From: Curtobacterium salicis
GTDB lineage: Bacteria; Actinomycetota; Actinomycetes; Actinomycetales; Microbacteriaceae
Length of the DNA stretch: 64,000 nt
Direction of reading: 5' to 3'
Assembly: GCF_011759505.1 (NCBI RefSeq)
Contig: NZ_JAAOYO010000002.1
Span: 620,001-684,000, forward strand
A model generated the notes under the pieces. That model did no database searches. It worked only from the letters and a program-made list of their open reading frames with translations, and was not told the DNA's origin. Position 1 is the stretch's first letter, and each line of letters begins with the position of its first letter. Of the stretch, positions 60,499 to 64,000 are shown in pieces. Made by a program: the position numbers and the translations under genes.

Positions 60499-62576
60499 CC
60501 ATCCCCTCGCTCGTCCGCGCCGAACTCGCGCGCCTGACCGCCACCCCCCTCGCCCGCCTCGCGTTCATCGCGCTGATGTGCGTGCCCCTGCTCTACGGCG
60601 GCGCGTACCTCTGGGCCAACCGCGACCCGTACGCCAAGCTCGACCAGATCCCGGCCGCCATCGTGGACCAGGACGCCGGTGCCACCCTCGACGGCGAACA
60701 CGTCGACTACGGCGCGGACGTCGCGAAGCAGGCGATCGACGGCGGCGACTTCGACTGGAAGCGCACCACCGCCACCGACGCCCGCGCCGGCGTCCGCAAC
60801 GGCACGTACGACTTCGTCGTCACGATCCCGCACGACTTCTCGGAGTCGCTGGCCTCGGCGCAGTCCGACGACCCGCAGCGCGCCGAACTCGTCATGACCA
60901 CGGCGGACACGAACTCCTACCTCGCCTCGACCATCGCGGAGCAGGCCGGCAAGACCATGCGGACCGCCGTCGCCGAACGTGTCGGGAAAGAGGCCGCGAG
61001 CACGCTGCTCGTCGGGCTCGCCGACGTCCGCGACAGCCTCGGTGACGCCGTCGACGGTGCCGGCAAACTCGCGTCCGGCGCCACGAAGGCGGCGAACGGG
61101 GCCGACACCCTCGAGGCCGGGACGGCGAAGCTCTCCGCAGGCGCCTCGACCCTGGCATCGAGCACGGCGTCGCTGCCCACCCAGACCCGGGCGCTGAACT
61201 CGGGCGCGCAGCAGGTCGCGAGCGGTGCGGCGTCCCTGGCCACGGGCCTCCAGTCCGCCCAGCAGCAGACGGCCGCCCTGCCGGACCAGACCCGCCAGCT
61301 CGCCGACGGGGCCGCGCAGGTCGCGGCCGGCAACGCCGAGCTCGCCGCGCGGGTCGACGCCGCGAACACGACCGTGCAGGCGATCCAACCGATCGACGCC
61401 GACACGGTCCTCACCGACATCACGTCGAACCTGCCCGAGGGCGTCACCCTGACCCCCGAGCAGCAGCAGGCGTTGACGGCCACCGTGACGTCCGCAGTGC
61501 AGCAGGCGAACAGCGCCGGCACCGACGCCAAGCAGCAGCTCGGCGACACCACGTCGCAGATCGACACGCTGAGCGCCGGCGCCCAGCAGGTCTCGGCGGG
61601 AGCCGCGACGCTCGCCGACGCCGCACCGCAGCTCTCCTCCGGCATCGCGACGGCCGCCTCCGGTGCGTCCACCCTGTCGGACGGTGCCGCACAGGTCGCC
61701 GGCGGGACGCAGCAGCTCGCCGCGGCCGCCCCGCAGCTGTCCTCCGGCGCATCGCAGCTCGCCACCGGAGCGGCCTCGGCCGACGAGGGCGCGAAGTCGC
61801 TCGCCACCGGCCTGCACTCGTTGCGGTCCGGCTCCTCGGAACTCGCCTCGCAGTTGGACAAGGGCCGGACGAAGATCCCGGCGTCGACCGCGTCCCAGCG
61901 CGCCGCGCAGGCGAAGGTGATCTCCGACCCGGTCAAGGTCGGCGACGACAACGTGGCCGCTGCCTCGAACTACGGCGCCGGCCTGGCACCGTTCTTCATC
62001 TCGCTGGCCGCCTGGATCGGCATGTACGCGCTGTTCCTCATCCTCAAGCCGATCTCGAAGCGGGCGATCACCGCCGTCCGCCGTCCGCTCCGGGTGGTGT
62101 TCGGCGGCTGGCTGACCCCGGCGCTCCTCGGCGTGGTGCAGATGGCCGCACTGTTCCTCATCGTCCGGTACGCCCTGGACCTCGACGTGGTGCACGCCGG
62201 CGGGACCGTCGGCATCATGATCCTGGCGTCGGCGACCTTCGCGGCGATCATCATGACGCTCAACGTGCTGCTCGGCTCCGTCGGACAGTTCCTCGGCCTG
62301 GTGCTCATGCTCATCCAGCTCGTCACCGCGGGCGGCACCTTCCCGTGGCAGACCCTGCCGGGGCCGCTCGCCGCGCTGCACTTCGCCCTGCCGATGACGT
62401 ACTCGGTCGATGCGATCCGGCAGACGATGTACGGCGGGTCACTGGCCACGGCCTGGAGCGACGCGGGCGTCCTGCTCTGCTGGCTGCTCGGGGCGCTGCT
62501 CGTGTCGTACCTCGTCACGGCACGGCAGACGCGGACGCGGACGCTGCGCGACCTGCGGCCGAGCCTGATCGGCTGA
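60495..62576 (+). CDS. YhgE/Pip-family membrane protein
   Basis: 693 residues from GTG (GTGA overlap). One N-terminal membrane helix (LARLAFIALMCVPLLYGGAYLWA) with the family pattern YAKLDQIPAAIVDQDAGA, a long extracytoplasmic region of heptad repeats (SGATKAANGADTLEAGTAKLSAGAS ...) expected to form coiled coils, and five C-terminal membrane helices. YhgE/Pip proteins include the phage-infection protein of lactococci and components of ESX-type or ABC-2-like export systems. Envelope stress or export is likely; phage interaction is possible. Confidence 0.88.
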   Translation: MTIPSLVRAELARLTATPLARLAFIALMCVPLLYGGAYLWANRDPYAKLDQIPAAIVDQDAGATLDGEHVDYGADVAKQAIDGGDFDWKRTTATDARAGVRNGTYDFVVTIPHDFSESLASAQSDDPQRAELVMTTADTNSYLASTIAEQAGKTMRTAVAERVGKEAASTLLVGLADVRDSLGDAVDGAGKLASGATKAANGADTLEAGTAKLSAGASTLASSTASLPTQTRALNSGAQQVASGAASLATGLQSAQQQTAALPDQTRQLADGAAQVAAGNAELAARVDAANTTVQAIQPIDADTVLTDITSNLPEGVTLTPEQQQALTATVTSAVQQANSAGTDAKQQLGDTTSQIDTLSAGAQQVSAGAATLADAAPQLSSGIATAASGASTLSDGAAQVAGGTQQLAAAAPQLSSGASQLATGAASADEGAKSLATGLHSLRSGSSELASQLDKGRTKIPASTASQRAAQAKVISDPVKVGDDNVAAASNYGAGLAPFFISLAAWIGMYALFLILKPISKRAITAVRRPLRVVFGGWLTPALLGVVQMAALFLIVRYALDLDVVHAGGTVGIMILASATFAAIIMTLNVLLGSVGQFLGLVLMLIQLVTAGGTFPWQTLPGPLAALHFALPMTYSVDAIRQTMYGGSLATAWSDAGVLLCWLLGALLVSYLVTARQTRTRTLRDLRPSLIG

Positions 62577-62714
62577 CCCGGGCCCGGGCCGGCGCCGGCG
62601 CCCGGGCTGGCGGCTCCCAGGCTGGCGTGGGCTGCGCACCGGCTGCCGGCGTGGAGCGCGACAGCGCTACGATCGTCGGGACGCACCCGGCGGGTGCGCA
62701 GCCGGAGGTCGAGG

Positions 62715-63740
62715 ATGACGATGGGGAACACCAAGCCCGCGACGATCTACGACGTCGCCGCTCGCGCGGGGGTGTCGAAGTCGCTCGTGTCCCTCGTGTT
62801 GCAGCGGTCACCCCGGGTCAGCGAGCAGCGTCGGGCAGCCGTCCTCGCCGCGATCCAGGAGCTCGACTACCGTCCGTCGACCGCGGCGGTGTCGCTCGCC
62901 GGCACCCGCTCCCGGACGATCGGCGTGGTGCTCGACGACTTCCGCAACCAGTGGTTCGTCGACCTGCTCACCGGCCTCCGCGAATCGCTCCAGGACCAGG
63001 GACACCGCCTCGTCGTCGCGGACCGTTTCCTCAACACCGGGCTCGACGTCTCCCCGGTCGAGGGGTTCCTGTCGATGCGGGTCGAGGGCCTCGTGATCGC
63101 CGGCGAACCGGACCCGGACCTCGTCGTCCCCGCCAGCACCCCGGTCGTCGTCGCGGGTGGGCGGGCAGCGCTGCCGCGGGCCGACACGGTGGCGAACGAC
63201 GACCTGGCCGGCGGCCGGATGGCGGCCGAGCACCTCATCGAGCTCGGGCACGTGCGGCTCGGGTTCGTCGGCGGGCAGTCGGCAGCGAGTGACGCCCGGC
63301 TCGAGGGCTGGCGTGCGGGCATCGCCGCCGAGCTGGCGACCGGCGGGACGACCGGCGCGTCGGTCAGTGGCGTCGCGGTCGTGCTGGCCGCCGACGTCAC
63401 CGAGGAGACCGGCGTCACCGGCACCCACCGCCTGCTGGACGAACACCCCGACGTGACGGCGGTGTTCGCCGCGAACGACGTCACCGCCCTCGGCGCGATG
63501 TCCGCGATCGCCGAACGGGGCCTCCGCGTCCCCGAGGACATCTCGGTGATCGGGTACGACGACACCCCGATCGCGGCCTCTCGCTACGTCGGTCTCACGA
63601 GCATCGACGACCGGAGCATCGACATCGGCCGTGGTGCCGGCGCGCGGTTGCTCGAGCGGATCGCGGACCCGGCGTTGCCCACCACCGAGGTGCTCGTCGA
63701 GCCGAGGCTCGTCGCCCGCCGCACCACCGCGCGGCGCTAG
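62715..63740 (+). CDS. LacI-family transcriptional regulator
   Basis: 341 residues. [49 protein letters not shown] with hinge, then the periplasmic-binding-protein-like ligand domain ([21 protein letters not shown] ... [16 protein letters not shown] ... [24 protein letters not shown]). The ATG at 62715 has GGAGG 6 nt upstream. No sugar operon is visible in the window, so its target is unknown; it may regulate genes beyond the right edge. Confidence 0.93.
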   Translation: MTMGNTKPATIYDVAARAGVSKSLVSLVLQRSPRVSEQRRAAVLAAIQELDYRPSTAAVSLAGTRSRTIGVVLDDFRNQWFVDLLTGLRESLQDQGHRLVVADRFLNTGLDVSPVEGFLSMRVEGLVIAGEPDPDLVVPASTPVVVAGGRAALPRADTVANDDLAGGRMAAEHLIELGHVRLGFVGGQSAASDARLEGWRAGIAAELATGGTTGASVSGVAVVLAADVTEETGVTGTHRLLDEHPDVTAVFAANDVTALGAMSAIAERGLRVPEDISVIGYDDTPIAASRYVGLTSIDDRSIDIGRGAGARLLERIADPALPTTEVLVEPRLVARRTTARR

Positions 63741-63791
63741 CCCGGCGCGACCCCGGGCGCAGCCCGGGCGCAGCCCGGCGCGAGCGGGGGC

Positions 63792-63852
63792 GCCGAGGTC
63801 GCAGAATCGTGCACCCTCGACGCCCGAGAACGCGACATTCTGCAACCTCGGC
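63792..63852. repeat. Imperfect long inverted repeat between convergent genes
   Basis: GCCGAGGTCGCAGAATCG (63792-63809) and GACATTCTGCAACCTCGGC (63834-63852) are nearly complementary, with a few mismatches and a 24-nt loop. It could be a terminator or part of a repeat family. Confidence 0.55.
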
Positions 63853-63929
63853 GGGACGCACGCGGCGAGTCGTGCGACCTCGGCGGCCACCACGCGGCAC
63901 CACCCCGCCCCGCCGGCGCCCGCCAACCG

Positions 63930-64000
63930 TCAGGCGGGGAGCTCCGCGTGCCGGACGACCCAGCTGTGCATGACGATCGCCGCCGCAGCCGAGGCGTTGA
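63930..64000 (-). CDS. C-terminus of a probable SpoU/TrmH rRNA methyltransferase (partial)
   Basis: Only the last 22 codons and two bases are present. The peptide NASAAAAIVMHSWVVRHAELPA ends the gene. The LNASxAAAI pattern is the typical C-terminal knot helix of SpoU-family RNA methyltransferases. The family call is therefore tentative. Confidence 0.5.
   Translation of the reverse strand, partial: NASAAAAIVMHSWVVRHAELPA

Overview
This 64 kb window comes from a very GC-rich Gram-positive actinobacterium. The evidence is high GC throughout, many GTG and TTG starts, LAXTG (class E type) sortase substrates, Gram-positive lipoproteins, and many start codons 6-7 nt after a TANNNT -10 box (leaderless style). 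The gene families and their arrangement suggest a Microbacteriaceae genome, perhaps Curtobacterium-like. That placement is inferred from sequence style; no search was run.

Layout. (1) 1-4440 (-) is the 5' part of a giant secreted protein with at least 12 cadherin/Ig-like repeats. It is followed by a small protein of unknown function (4799-5122, -), a VanZ-like protein, a DUF4333 lipoprotein with a coupled membrane protein, and a GTPase with G1/G3/G4 motifs coupled to a small partner (6804-8314). (2) 8592-27155 is an exopolysaccharide locus. It contains a surface protein, a DUF4012 protein, gmd and fcl (GDP-L-fucose synthesis), seven transferases (four glycosyltransferases of the GT4 or GT2 type on one side and the other, plus three acetyltransferases), a Wzy-like polymerase, a Wzx-like flippase, a WbaP/CpsE-like initiating phosphotransferase and a Wzz/BY-kinase. 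The middle (about 8.6-23.25 kb) looks less GC-rich than its flanks, as expected of an exchangeable serotype-like module. (3) 27312-35146 (+) holds a CPBP protease, a secreted GH18 chitinase-like protein, a wall-anchored GH31 glycosidase and a membrane PP2C phosphatase. (4) 35277-43708 (-) holds two NarL-type two-component systems, Kup, and a CPBP protease coupled to the second kinase. (5) 43841-51715 holds a wall-anchored metallophosphoesterase, prolyl aminopeptidase, a NERD protein, a paralogue of the 4799-5122 protein, and purA with a low-molecular-weight phosphatase. (6) 52053-63740 holds a secreted Ig-like protein, an L,D-transpeptidase, three tiny genes, a large subtilase, a TetR/degenerate ABC/YhgE operon and a LacI regulator. 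The window ends in the C-terminus of a probable SpoU methyltransferase.

The most unusual signal is a paired GTACCCC element. It sits exactly 155 nt upstream of three start codons (the giant surface protein and both copies of the small paralogous protein), with a second box about 20 nt further out. This looks like a small regulon spread over 45 kb. Other notable structures are a five-domain super-repeat in the giant protein, an ABC-ATPase-like protein with all catalytic motifs eroded inside a TetR-YhgE operon whose promoter and palindromic operator are readable, a dispersed palindrome with a GACGGGAGGC core, and the GTPase/partner pair.
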